64,000 nt of DNA from Mucidula mucida. Lineage: Eukaryota; Basidiomycota; Agaricomycetes; Agaricales; Physalacriaceae. The stretch covers positions 1-64,000 of the forward strand of contig JADNYV010000146.1 in the NCBI GenBank assembly GCA_015501055.1, in the 5' to 3' direction. The translations under genes and the position numbers were made by a program. A model generated the notes under the pieces. That model saw nothing but the letters and a program-made list of their open reading frames with translations, did no database searches and was not told the origin of the DNA. Positions 10,789-20,798 of the stretch are shown here, one piece after another (within the stretch, counting starts at the first letter, position 1; the number at the start of each line of letters is the position of its first letter).

Positions 10789-11373
10789 CTTTCTACCACC
10801 TACCACACATTCCTGATCGTCGATCAGCACTTTGCTGTTTGATCATTGCACATTCCCCTATTCCCTTTTCCTGTTTACAGATCAACGGATTCCTAATTCC
10901 AGTGCACGTCCGCATACGTGTGTATTGGTCCCAGTAGCGCCGGCTAACAGTTAGAGATAACTGCCTCGGGTGCTGGAAGTAGCCGCTCTCACGAGAACGA
11001 ACTTTTGGCAGTTGCACTTCAGTGGGCGCTGTTTACGGGTCAACCCCTGTTCCCAGGAAAACTTCGGCTTACCTCACACCAGAGGGACGTCGGCTGGGCA
11101 ATTGCGAACTTATGACGAGCTCTTGGGCTCCGTAGATACGTAGTCAGTAGTCGGTAAAATAGTATAGACAGTTACGATACCTACCTACTTTACTTACATT
11201 ACGATACACACCATCATTCCCCAACCTACCAAGTCCTGGATTCTATCTCAGATCTAGGGGACTCCTTCTTATTCATCCAAACCTCTATTCCCTCACCCGT
11301 TTCATCAAGATCTGCATCTCCCATATCCCCACTTTCACCCTTTCACTCTCCAATCCTATCACCCCGATTCATC

Positions 11374-12302
11374 ATGTCCAACGAAGCACCCGAAACCGTT
11401 CCTCACACACCCGCTCATCATGCCGAGGTCGAAACCAAAGGCCAATCCCTTGTCAACAAGCCTTACAACTATGACGGGGACAAGTCCAAATACAAGAGCT
11501 GGTGGCGATCGATGTTCACATACATACGTGACAAGAAGAACAACCTCACATCTGACTCCGAAAGGATTGATGTTGTTCTCTCCTATATCCGAGAAGATCA
11601 CGTAGATGCATGGGTCCAGAACTACTCGGACCAGAACTTCGATGAGGAAGAAGAGGAATGGACAGTCTCTTGGACCGAGTTCAAGGAAGACTTGAAGGAG
11701 CGATTTGTGGATTCTAACCTTGCGCGAGACGCGCAAGACCAGATAGAGCGGTTGCGCCAGGGGCAAGACACTGCTCAAGATTTCTTCCAGAAGTTCGAGG
11801 TCCTGCTCACTCAGGCAGGATATTCGAAGGATGACGCATTTGTTGTTCGACTTCTCGAGACCAATGTCAACGAGAAGATCATCGACCAGATCTATGGTAG
11901 CCGAGACGGGTTACCAGAGAAGTACAAGGATTGGAAGGCACAGATCCTTCAGATTGATCAGCTATGGAGAAGGCGGGCGGCGAGCAAGAGGTCCGGCATG
12001 CAGTCCCGGCCTCAAGCTCCGCAGGCGGCTACATCAAGAGCCAATCCTACAAACCCACCTCCGACGCCGATCACACGACGAGATGCCACCGGTGTTACCT
12101 AGGAGGAGCCGGTAGGCCGATGGACATCGACAATGCACGTCGAAGGGGACTCTGCTTCAGCTGTGGCGAACACGGCTACGTCAGCAGGTTCTGTCCGAAG
12201 AAGGGTCGACCCCAGACGATTCGGGGTTTATGGACCGAAATGAACGACGAGGAGAAAAAGAAGTTGGCCGAAGAGTTGGGTTTTGCGAAGCTCCCGCAGT
12301 AG
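11374..12302 (+). pseudogene. gag: Gypsy-B gag, one frameshift from intact
   Basis: Capsid protein. The open part (11374-12102) carries an acidic segment and the gag core (WWRSMFTYIRDKK, LRQGQDTAQDFFQKFE, GYSKDDAFVVRLLE). It ends at a TAG created by loss of one base near 12100: gypsy-A has CCTATGAAGGAG where gypsy-B has CCTAGGAGGAG. The zinc knuckle (CFSCGEHGYVSRFC, about 12160-12200) continues in the next frame to a TAG at 12300. Gypsy-A has the same terminal stop, so 12302 is probably the true end of gag. Confidence 0.9.
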
Positions 12303-13139
12303 ACGCAGTCCTGCCGGAGCAGTCATCAAGGAAAGAATCGTCAGATGCAGAATCTATTTATAGTACTGGTACTAAGGCATCTAAAATATCATCGACGATT
12401 TTACCACCAAAACCTGCAAAAGAAAGATACGAACCAAACACGCCTGAGTGGGTAGCACAAAGGCTAAGAGAGGATGACGTGCCGAGAGCAGTGGGAATTT
12501 TGAGAGCATGGATACTGGAGCAGAGAGAGAGAGAAGCAACGGAAGAGAAGGTGATGGCAATCAGAGCGTTGACAAAGGAAGCTGCGGTAGAAGTTGTGAC
12601 GGAGTTAAAAAAAGTCGAGGAAGTACATCCGGGGAACAAAGGGGCAGGACATGAAACTCCGAGTAACCATAGAGAGCGTACACACAGGCTCTGAATGGGA
12701 AACGAGTGCCCTTCTTGACAGTGGAGCAACGGGTTCTTGTGTCAATAAAGAATTCGTCGAGAAGAACGGACTCCCGATCAAGGAGTTACCGGTCAAGCTC
12801 CCTGTCTACAATGCGGATGGAACCCTAAACGAGGGAGGAGCAATCAAAGGTTTTGTGGAGGTCCGGATGAAGATCGGAGATCACGCCGAAAAGATTGAGT
12901 TGGCCGTCACCAATCTCGGCAAAACAAGTATCTTTTTGGGGCTAGATTGGTTACAATATCACAACCCCACGATCAACTGGACGGAATCCACATTGACTTT
13001 TGATCGATGCCCAGACCGCTGCGGCTATCTACCCGAGTACGACTCACCGGAAGATGAAGGAGAAGACGTAGAAGAGAAGCTGGAGGAGGGAGAGCGGGTT
13101 ATTTTGGATGGACTGGGACAACTATTGCAAAAGCGGTGA
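12303..13139 (+). pseudogene. pol: Gypsy-B protease region
   Basis: A charged linker (SDAESIYSTG..., frame of 12230-12694) leads into a retropepsin in the frame of 12651-13139. The protease has the catalytic motif ALLDSGATGSCV (about 12710-12745) and, towards the end, LGLDWLQYHNPTINW, which is characteristic of Ty3/gypsy proteases. The frame ends at TGA 13137 because gypsy-B has one extra base near 13100. Gypsy-A reads through this point in one frame (EEGEQLFWMNWDNY), so the break is a mutation rather than programmed frameshifting. Confidence 0.85.
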
Positions 13140-14010
13140 AAAGCTGAGATCACAACAGCCTTCATCCGCTGCTGCACCTTACATTGAGGAATTTTCCGAT
13201 GTATTCAGCAAGGCGGACTTTGACAAGTTACCGGAGCGAAGACCCTGGGATCACGCGATAGAACTTACGCCTGGTTCCAAACCGGTTGACTGCAAGGTTT
13301 ATCCCCTTAGTCCATCCGAGCAGAAGGCGTTAGATGAGTTCCTGGAAGAAAACATACGGACAGGACGTATACGGCCATCAATTTCACCTATGGCGTCACC
13401 TTTCTTCTTTGTCAAGAAGAAGGATGGAAGTCTTTGGCCCGTACAAGATTATCGGAAATTGAACGACATGACAATCAAAAACCAATATCCCTTGCCGTTG
13501 ATTCAGGAGCTTATCGACAAGTTGAAGGGAGCAAAGGTTTTCACAAAGATGGATGTTCGATGGGGTTACAATAACATCCGGATCAAAGAAGGTGATGAGT
13601 GGAAAGCGGCGTTTAGAACAAACCGGGGCCTGTTCGAGCCCTCAGTCATGTTCTTCGGACTTACAAACTCGCCGGCAACGTTCCAATCGTTCATGAATCA
13701 CATTCTGAAGGAGTTGATCGATGAAGGACATGTTATAGTATACTTAGATGATATACTTATCTTTACGAACACTTTGGAAGAGCACAGACACATTGTACGA
13801 AAGATATTAGAGATATTACGAGTAAATAAGTTGTATTTAAAACCCGAGAAATGTAGTTTTGAGGCACATACTGTAGACTACTTAGGAGTTATTGTTGGAG
13901 GAGGAGAAGTGAAGATGGATCCGGCAAAAGTGGCCGTAGTGAAGGAATGGAAGGAGCTGATGAAGAAGAAGGAAGTACAGTCATTCCTGGGCTTCTGCAA
14001 CTTCTACTAA
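13108..14010 (+). CDS. pol: Gypsy-B reverse transcriptase domain, ends at in-frame TAA
   Basis: A 300-residue open frame holding all RT motifs: [44 protein letters not shown] and the catalytic YLDDILIF (about 13741-13765). Further on, [15 protein letters not shown] leads to the RT/RNase H junction FLGFCNFY followed by TAA, where relatives continue with RRFIRGF. The RNase H frame continues in phase after this single stop. Gypsy-A has the same stop, and the surrounding 650 bp are almost identical in the two copies (see findings). The listed start is only the open-frame boundary. As part of pol this would be translated from gag-pol. Confidence 0.9.
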   Translation: MDWDNYCKSGEKLRSQQPSSAAAPYIEEFSDVFSKADFDKLPERRPWDHAIELTPGSKPVDCKVYPLSPSEQKALDEFLEENIRTGRIRPSISPMASPFFFVKKKDGSLWPVQDYRKLNDMTIKNQYPLPLIQELIDKLKGAKVFTKMDVRWGYNNIRIKEGDEWKAAFRTNRGLFEPSVMFFGLTNSPATFQSFMNHILKELIDEGHVIVYLDDILIFTNTLEEHRHIVRKILEILRVNKLYLKPEKCSFEAHTVDYLGVIVGGGEVKMDPAKVAVVKEWKELMKKKEVQSFLGFCNFY

Positions 14011-14541
14011 CGTTTCATCCGGGGATTTGCGGGAGTAGCGAAGCCATTGACATCGCTAACCGGGAAGGGCGAGTGGGTTTGGGGCATGGAACAGCACAAG
14101 GCGTTTGAGGAGTTAAAACGGAGGATGACGGAAGAACCCGTTCTGATTGTACCACGCGACGACGGCAAGTTTCGAGTCGAGGCAGACTCCTCGAACTATG
14201 CAAACGGGGCGGTTCTTTCCCAGTTGGTTGACAGAAGATGGAGACCAGTAGCCTTCCGGTCTCGCGCGCTGAACAAAGTAGAGCGCAATTATGAGATCTA
14301 CAACAAAGAGATGATGGCTATTATGGACTCGATTGACAACTGGAGACAATATCTCCTTGGAGCAAAGGAAACGGTGGAGGTGTTTACCAATCATCAAAAC
14401 CTCCAGTACTTCCGGAAGCCACAGAAGTTGAATGGAGGCAGGCGAGATGGGTTACGGAGTTAGCGGAGTATGACATACAGATGATTCACAAGCCAGGCAA
14501 GACGATGGGGAACGCTGATGCCTTGTCAAGGATGACAGGCC
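14011..14541 (+). pseudogene. pol: Gypsy-B RNase H domain, broken
   Basis: Continues RT in frame: KPLTSLTGKGEWVWG, FRVEADSSNYANGAVLSQ with the first catalytic Asp, KEMMAIMDSI, then VFTNHQNLQYF where gypsy-A has VFTDHQNL, so a catalytic Asp is replaced by Asn. A one-base loss near 14430 (TTGAATGGAGG versus TTGAATTGGAGG in gypsy-A) ends the frame before WVTEL-EYD and ADALSRMTGL, which are still visible in the next frame. Confidence 0.85.
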
Positions 14542-15906
14542 TTGAGAAGGGGGAAAAAGATAACGAAAACGTTGTTTTGCTCAAGCCGGAGTTTTTTATT
14601 TACAAATTCAATCTCTTTACATACAGTAGATACACCGGAGGACGAATTACTTAACAAAATCAAACAAAGAAAAGGAAACAAAGACAGATACGTACAAAAA
14701 GCATTAGAAAACCAAGAAAAAGGATGGGAAGAGAAGGAAAATGGACTTATTATGTGGAAAGATCGTATTTACATACCGAAGGACAAGGAATTGCGGGGAA
14801 AAGTTATTGGAATGCATCATGACGCACAGCTTGCAGGGCATCCCGGACGATACAAGACCCTCGAGCTGATTACACGTACCTATTGGTGGCCAGGAATCAG
14901 CCGAGACGTCCGTGAATACGTAGAAGGGTGTCAAAAATGCCAGATCACAAAGTCACATCGCACAAAGCCGGCTGCACCTCTTCATCCTATTGATGTGCCA
15001 AGCGAGCCATGGGAGATAGTAGGGACGGACATGATTGGAGAACTGCCGGAATCAGGAGGATATAACGCAATCAGCACGTTTGTGGACCATTTCACAAAGC
15101 GATTACGCATCATACCGACACACACCACTCTGACGTCGGAAGGCATGGCCCGCATTTACCGTGATCGCATTTTCCCCATACATGGGATGCCACGACAGAT
15201 GATACATGATTGTGGTCTACAATATCACTCGCGTTTCATGAAGGAGTTGTACCGGTTGTTGGGCATACAAGGAAACTTTACAACGGCATATCATCCACAG
15301 GCAAATGGGCAGACGGAACGGCTGAACCAAGAGATAGAACATTTCTTACGGTTATTTGTCAACTACCATCAGAACGACTGGCACGAATGGCTACCCTCTG
15401 CTGAATTTGTTTACAACGATCGAGTTCACTCGGCGACCAAGGTCACTCCGTTCTTCGCAGATATGGGCAGACATCCCTACAAAGGCACCGCTCCGAAAAC
15501 AGCATTGAGAAACAAGACTGCGCAGGAGTTTGCCGAAGGCATGAGGAAAACATGGGACAAAGTGGGGTCAGCATTGAAGATGGCGAAGGAGGATATGAAA
15601 CGGTTTTATGACAAGAAGCGGACAGACGCAGTAGAGTACAAGGAGGGCGACAAAGTATGGCTGGAAGGGACGAATCTCAGCACGGACCGACCAATGAAGA
15701 AGCTTGATGACAAACGCTTCGGGCCATTCAAAGTGATCAAGAAAGTCGGGACGAGCTCTTACAAGCTCCAGATTCCTCACACGTGGAAAAGCATCCATCC
15801 CGTGTTCAATGAGGCCCTGTTGACGCCTTACCACGAGCCCCAATTTCCGACACAACCCCGAGACACGCGTCCACCAGGAAGGAGCCGAACCGGAATGGGA
15901 GGTTGA
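14542..15906 (+). CDS. pol: Gypsy-B integrase, long open frame with altered active site
   Basis: 454 codons open. N-terminal zinc domain: MHHDAQLAGHPGRYKT then YVEGCQKCQ (HHCC). Core: VGTDMIGELP (first Asp), MIHDCGLQYHSRF at the second-Asp box where SDRGPQ is usual (Asp retained but the context is altered), and YHPQANGQTERLNQEIE with the catalytic Glu. The C-terminal part has YKEGDKVWLEGTNL and the SIHPVFNE block. The frame ends at 15906 because of an indel near 15875 that separates it from the chromodomain. The first codons (before the HTVDTPEDELL block) are probably out of the original frame. Confidence 0.88.
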   Translation: MRRGKKITKTLFCSSRSFLFTNSISLHTVDTPEDELLNKIKQRKGNKDRYVQKALENQEKGWEEKENGLIMWKDRIYIPKDKELRGKVIGMHHDAQLAGHPGRYKTLELITRTYWWPGISRDVREYVEGCQKCQITKSHRTKPAAPLHPIDVPSEPWEIVGTDMIGELPESGGYNAISTFVDHFTKRLRIIPTHTTLTSEGMARIYRDRIFPIHGMPRQMIHDCGLQYHSRFMKELYRLLGIQGNFTTAYHPQANGQTERLNQEIEHFLRLFVNYHQNDWHEWLPSAEFVYNDRVHSATKVTPFFADMGRHPYKGTAPKTALRNKTAQEFAEGMRKTWDKVGSALKMAKEDMKRFYDKKRTDAVEYKEGDKVWLEGTNLSTDRPMKKLDDKRFGPFKVIKKVGTSSYKLQIPHTWKSIHPVFNEALLTPYHEPQFPTQPRDTRPPGRSRTGMGG

Positions 15907-16207
15907 GAAAGTGGTTAATTCCCGAAGGTACCGCGGGGGTTTTCAATACAAGGTTCACTGGAAGGGTTATGGCACACACAAGCAGACATGGGAACCGGCA
16001 TGCAATCTCAAAAATGCCGACGAAGCTATCAGCGATTTCCACCAACAATATCTGAACAAGCCGAAGCCACCCGCGCTTGCTCGCATTGAAGTCCCCATGT
16101 CGCAATTTCCATCACATCTATTCCGACCCATGCCACCGTTGATACCAAACCCCTTGACGTCACGTTACCCTCTGCAGCCCTCATGGAGCGACTCTGGCGT
16201 AGAATAG
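15907..16207 (+). pseudogene. pol: Gypsy-B chromodomain and C-terminal tail
   Basis: VVNSRRYRGGFQYKVHWKGY followed by TWEPACNLKNADEAISDFH is a classic chromodomain (aromatic and WKGY-type signature) at the integrase C-terminus, thought to direct insertion towards heterochromatin in chromoviruses. It is read one frame away from the integrase ORF. Gypsy-A joins the two in one frame through PVLEGAEPEWEVEKV. Stop TAG at 16205. Confidence 0.88.
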
Positions 16208-16217
16208 AACTTGCGCC

Positions 16218-16232
16218 TTAAGGAGGGGGTGA
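16218..16232 (+). other. Gypsy-B polypurine tract
   Basis: TTAAGGAGGGGGTGA ends immediately before the TG of the 3' LTR. A purine run in this position primes plus-strand DNA synthesis in LTR elements. The same tract precedes the gypsy-A 3' LTR. Confidence 0.8.
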
Positions 16233-16760
16233 TGTTATGAATCGCCATATTTTCACATTTTCAATCTTATCATATCTTATCGGGGGCTTGTCTTATCAAC
16301 CAACGGACTGTTTCATCATCCGTTTCGTCACCAATCGTACTCCTTTTCATTACCAAAGCCGTACTCATGTCGGACACACACCCAACACATGGATGACATC
16401 ATACATGCCGATACCTCATGGACTTCCTATTGTATACACACCACCGACACTCATAGCACACATGGTCGTTTCAGTATTATTACTTACATGCAGTTACCAC
16501 TCGTATTTAATGGTTTCATGGACTAGTAGCATACAACACTGGGTCAAGGGCGTGGAGTTATCCCTAGCGGAAACACGTATGGACAAGGAGTCCCAAACAC
16601 AGGCTTACTAGTATATAAGTAGTAGTATAGTATCATTGTACTTTAGTTCCGATCTCGTTTATACACCTGGCCTAGCCTAGTCTTACGAACACGAACATTT
16701 TCCTCCTTAGTTCTTGCTGTGGTACCTGGTTGAGTCTTGTGGCTTAGTCAGTCGCTAACA
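16233..16760 (+). repeat. Gypsy-B 3' LTR
   Basis: 528 bp, TGTTATGAATCG...CGCTAACA. Nearly identical to the 5' LTR, with TATATAAG near 16612 and the same TAGTTCCGATCT segment. Confidence 0.95.
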
Positions 16761-16765
16761 GCGTT
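16761..16765. repeat. Target-site duplication of gypsy-B (GCGTT)
   Basis: GCGTT follows the 3' LTR and also precedes the 5' LTR at 10241-10245. Removing the element and one copy restores the copia-D reading frame across the site. Confidence 0.93.
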
Positions 16766-18049
16766 GCTGCGGGGTAATGTCCCTGCGTGGACGCAGAATC
16801 CTGCTTAGAGTCACATTCCAATGTGGTCGCGGTTGATCTGATGGAGGACAATTGCCGTTGTCAACATTATCATTCTCTTGGGGGTAAGGTGGAGCCGGAG
16901 GTGCTGGTGGAGGCGGAGCATTGTCATCATTACCTGGCAAATCTTCTGGTCCCTGCAGATCTTGTGGATCCGCCGGATCATCATCACGCTGTGGTTCATC
17001 ATTAACAGGAACATGTTAATGACGATTCAAATTGCTGTCAGGGCAGCGGGGAAACACCTCTTCATTAAACATTGCCTGAGTGGCAACAAAAGAGAGCAGT
17101 GTTAGAGCACATGAACAAATATTCCTTTACACTATTGGGAATGCCCAGGTACGTCATCAGCTCCGATTTGGGCAATAACTTATTCTGGTGTTTCTCCTTG
17201 GGGATAAAGACATAAGCAGCACAACCAAAGACCCGGAGATGTGAAATATCTGGTTTCTCCTTGTGGAGTGCTTTGTACGGAGTTTTCCACTTCAAACACC
17301 GGATAGGCGTTCAATTGTAGATCTATATTGCAAGAGCGATTGTAAACTCCCAGAACAAGTTAGGTAGACATGTCATGAAGTGCATGACTTCGGCTTTGTC
17401 CATAATCATCCAGTTGAAGTGCTTGGCTGATGAGCATAGGGTGCACCTTTCTCCACCAGAATCCTGTTCTCTGCAAGGAATTCCTCCATTCCCATGCCTT
17501 TAAACTCTCCTCCATTATTGATATGCCACTTTTTAATTGTAGCACCAAACTGGTTTTTGACCATTGCAATAAAGTTGCATGTAGCCTGCTTGGCATTGGA
17601 CTTCTGCGCTATGCATACTGTCCAGCCAAAAGAGAGTGCCTCATCAAAGAAGCCAATAAAGTAGCAATACTTGTGATAAGATATTGTTGGGAATTCTTTG
17701 AGATCCGAATGGATAACATCAAAGGGATTTTTTGCACAATGCTTGGAAGACGGGAAGGCATATTGGTGCATTTTCCCTTACGCGCAACCTTTGCAGGGGC
17801 AAGTTTTCTCAGGAAAAACAAGGTCTTGGGGAAAGCCCTTGGTATGTTTTTTTGCCTGACGTTGAACATCTTTTAATGAATGTGTGAATTACCGATCCAT
17901 GATGTTATAGTCAACCTTGTAGATGGTAGATACAGACTGCACAGTCTTTGCCGTAAAAGGCGTCAATTAAAGGATGTACAGGGTATGCACTTTATTGAGT
18001 TTGTAAAACTTGAGTACCAAAAGAGGAAAGTTCTTCCGATGTAAGCTGA
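16766..18049 (-). pseudogene. pol: Copia-D integrase region
   Basis: Minus-strand reading in copia order. GAG-pre-integrase: VDYNIMDR, then KHTKGFPQDLVFPEKTCPCKGCA (17790-17920). Integrase core: FDVIHSDLKEFPTISY with the first Asp, WHINNGGEFKGMGMEEFL where the second catalytic Asp is Asn, and GAPYAHQ (17406-17771). Then the TPYKALHKEKPDISHLRVFGC block (17065-17295) and an acidic, proline-rich linker (16766-16940). Stops and frame changes break it. It is continuous across the gypsy-B insertion with 10138-10245. Confidence 0.8.
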
Positions 18050-18052
18050 TTA

Positions 18053-18312
18053 CACTGGGCGAAGGCCTCGGAGTTTTTGGCAAAAACCCCGGTTAAAGAA
18101 CCTCAAGAGTTTTAACAATTTTTTTAGGTTAAAACAATTTTAACATTCTTTGAAGTATTTCGACCTATTTTCACATTCTCTGAAGTATTTCAACCATTGG
18201 GTCGAAATACTTCAAAGAATGTTAAAATTGTTTTAACCTAAAAAAATTGTTAAAACTCTTGAGGTTCTTTAACCGGGGTTTTCGCCGAAAACTCCGAGGC
18301 CTTCGCCCAGTG
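18053..18312. mobile_element. Foldback MITE, PIF/Harbinger-like, with TTA duplication
   Basis: A 260-bp non-coding element whose two halves are near-perfect inverted repeats of about 110 bp. It starts CACTGGGCGAAGGCCTCGG and ends with the complement, CCGAGGCCTTCGCCCAGTG. The arms share the runs GGTTAAAGAACCTC and ATTCTTTGAAGTATTTCG. TTA flanks both ends (18050-18052 and 18313-18315), the size and sequence usual for PIF/Harbinger target sites. It lies within copia-D, between its protease and GAG-pre-integrase regions. Confidence 0.82.
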
Positions 18313-18315
18313 TTA

Positions 18316-18675
18316 TTGTGCTGTGTCCACGCACAAATAATCCTCCTTTAAGTAAGAAGCCCAAGGAAAGTAAGTGACCATGCAATCCAGGTATGTGGTA
18401 CACCAAATATAGCTGCAAAGTTGTCACAACTTTCCTTTCATGCCTTGTGATGCAGTGATCAACAAAGACTATCCCGCGATCAACCAATGCAAGTGTAGTG
18501 TCTTTGGATGTGGTCTGTGCAACAATTGGGCTCAGAGAGTTTCTCATAGCCAGCCAGATCACTCTCTTCTAATGTCACATGGAAAGATGCACCAGAATCA
18601 ACAAGCCAAGAAGGCAAGAAACCCAAGTTGTCTCCGTAGAGAGGTGCTTTTCCCTTACACTTAGGACATGCAGCG
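18316..18675 (-). pseudogene. pol: Copia-D protease region
   Basis: On the minus strand, CPKCKGKAPLYGDNLG precedes LVDSGASFHVTLEESD (about 18555-18610). DSGA is the retropepsin active-site motif in its typical Ty1/copia context. Further on, TTLQLYLVYHIPGLHGHLLSL matches the copia block that follows the protease (LYVPGL..NLLS). Frame shifts separate these pieces. The upstream gag part is not recognisable beyond the hAT-like insert. Confidence 0.75.
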
Positions 18676-18683
18676 ATATTGTT

Positions 18684-19159
18684 TAGAGTCTGCCACAGAT
18701 TGGGTAAATCAGCGGATATCTGCTACCCAATCTGGTACCCAAATTGCGGATTGGATCGTGTTTTTGCAATCCAATCTGTGTAATCCAGATTGTGCTACGA
18801 ATAACGGTTAGGCTGGGAAGTGTATAGATTGCTGGTACAGATATTTATACAGTAATTCGGGAAGTTATCTCTAATGATTCCTCCAATAAAGAGAACAATT
18901 AGTATATTTTATCTCTGTTAACTACTTACTTAGTACAATGCTACTGCTACTTATTAACTGCTTTTTATGGGTGATCCAAGTTTGATCCAAGTGCAATCTA
19001 AGTGGCAATCCGTGTGTCAATCTGTGGATCCAATTGTGTACAGATTAGATCCTGGAGGCGATCCAAATCGCAGTACGGGTACGGTCTTGGCTTTGGGAGC
19101 ACAGATATCCGTGAACCGGATTGCGGATCAATCTGGTTCATAATCTGTGGCAATCTCTA
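18684..19159. mobile_element. hAT-like non-autonomous element with 8-bp duplication
   Basis: 476 bp, starting TAGAGTCTGCCACAGATT and ending AATCTGTGGCAATCTCTA. The terminal inverted repeats match at 16 of 18 positions and the ends are TAGAG/CTCTA. ATATTGTT flanks both sides (18676-18683 and 19160-19167). An 8-bp duplication with YARNG-type termini is the hAT signature. The inside has many GGATC/CAATC subrepeats and no coding frame. Confidence 0.8.
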
Positions 19160-19311
19160 ATATTGTTGCAGGCACAAAATATATTCGTACATAATTCATG
19201 CAAACCAGTCAGCATACAATATAGTACAGAATTGTGCAATAAGATTAAGCACTGTGTGCCGCAATCAGTGTTGCACAGAAAATCTCTGTTAGAGGGTACT
19301 TGCCTGTTGGC

Positions 19312-19733
19312 GCCAGAGAGACCGGCAGCCTGGGCAATGGCATCATCAACATTGACATTAACGTCTCTGAGCATGTTCTCATCACAAAGGTACTCCTTCA
19401 GAGGAGAGAGATCCCAACTAATGGGCTTATTGATCATGCCTTTGAAGAGAAACAAGTTAAGCACAAGATTATTGATGTGGGCATGCTTAACGGGCGGCTT
19501 GTCATTGATCTGCATCTTCAAGGAAGACGCGCACAGAGTGGGGAAGTTGTTGTCGCAGTCCATGTTGGCCGGGAACCCGCCAACGTTGATGACAAAGTTG
19601 AGCTTGCGGTAGACCTGAGGAGTGACGCGGACATTGAGCTCCTTGGCGGTGGCAAAGATGTTCTTCACACCTTCCGCAATGGAAGTGTCGGCAATTGCCT
19701 TATCGGCGGAGACAGCGGGTTTCTCAACCACCT
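19312..19733 (-). CDS. Hypothetical protein, partial model
   Basis: An open minus-strand stretch of about 140 codons (VVEKPAVSADKAIADTSIAE ... LSGANR) with protein-like composition and no family I recognise. Its left end has the sequence AACAGGCAAGTACC, which could be a GC-AG type splice donor. Its right end follows CTAAG with an in-frame TGA 12 bases upstream, which suggests an acceptor. No start or stop could be placed. It may be part of a small gene or part of old repeat sequence next to copia-D. Confidence 0.3.
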
Positions 19734-19879
19734 TAGCATCCGCTCAACCGTGCGACACACAACTGGCAGACACTTACAATCTATAGGATGAAGGAGCCTC
19801 AGACGACCCAGACCGATAGCAAAAGGATAGACTTCAAAGACGTCGACTATTGATATGAATGAGCCTGCAAGCAAGGAAC

Positions 19880-20798
19880 GGGTGCATGGTCATTGCGCCA
19901 CCTGGCTGCAAAAACAGGTGAATCGCGCATCTCTGTTGGTTTGCTTCCAGGTTCATGGAAGCCTGTGGGTCTCATCCAAGCTAAAAGTATGATATTTTTT
20001 TTGGAAGATATCGAAGCCAGAAGGGACGACATGGCGAGGTACGACTTGACGAGAGCAGATGGATACCGGAGCGGAGACTTGGACAGAGCCATCTTTTGGT
20101 GTAGCTGCAGGCAGGCACTTTCTTGCTAACCTACATATCAGGATACGGCACATCCGACTTTGCCAGGCGCGAGTATGAGGCCAACACATACATGCGACAA
20201 AGAGGACACAGACGCTGCACTGCGGCGAGTGCATTCTCATCTCGCCGCCTAGTTAATCGTGCATCTATGCAGATTCATGGACTCTCTCGTCGAGAGGCGT
20301 TTATGCTGGAAAGCGCAAATGGTCAGTGATTATCACCTATTACCGAATCTCTCCAGTGCGTCCGCCGAAGAGTTACAATGCGTATGAACGCTAGTCTGTT
20401 GATTTGCTTCGTAGGTGCTAGTACACGACTTGCATTAGTTCTTTAAGCTAATATCATTTCGCAGGTATCAAAGCGAGGACATGCTCACTATGGTGCTCTC
20501 ATGAGTCACCAAACCCTCCTCTATAACATCTGTGCCACGAGTTGTTGTAGGTCGTTACGCCACAGCATCATTCGAACCGGCTGCGTGTCGTACGTCACAC
20601 CAGTTCATTGAAGCAGTGAATAGTGGCCGGCCACGCCCTACCCATAGCCCAAACAAACGACCTGGATTAGGATGTATATAGAGCTGCGTAGATGACGATG
20701 AAATAAAAATACGATAACCAAAACAGCCTATGCTAACATACACTGCGGGGAAGCGGAGGGGGTATACTATAATGCCCAGAGACCAACCCATGAAATAA
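19880..20798. other. Stretch with no recognised gene
   Basis: Only short overlapping frames on both strands without motifs or consistent codon pattern. Its right end includes the 3' flank of the gene at 20799. Confidence 0.5.

Larger units (their letters stand above)
10246..16760 (+). mobile_element. Gypsy-B: full-length Ty3/gypsy chromovirus inserted in copia-D
   Basis: A complete LTR retrotransposon of 6515 bp: 5' LTR, self-priming primer site, about 585 bp of leader with no gene, gag, protease, RT, RNase H, integrase, chromodomain, polypurine tract, 3' LTR. It is flanked by the 5-bp direct repeat GCGTT (10241-10245 and 16761-16765). Domain order and chromodomain place it in the chromovirus branch (Tf1/sushi type). 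It cannot make a single functional polyprotein as it stands: frame breaks occur near 12100, 13100, 14008 (TAA), 14430 and 15875, and the RNase H and integrase catalytic motifs carry substitutions. Confidence 0.95.

Noticed and set aside
12290..12320. Programmed -1 frameshift between gag and pol in gypsy-B
   Set aside because: The gag stop is followed by a frame change, but no slippery heptamer was identified and other frame changes in this copy are mutations relative to gypsy-A, so a programmed event cannot be claimed.
18080..18300. Transcription terminator or CRISPR-like palindrome
   Set aside because: The inverted repeat has TTA target duplications and 110-bp arms, so a MITE explains it better.
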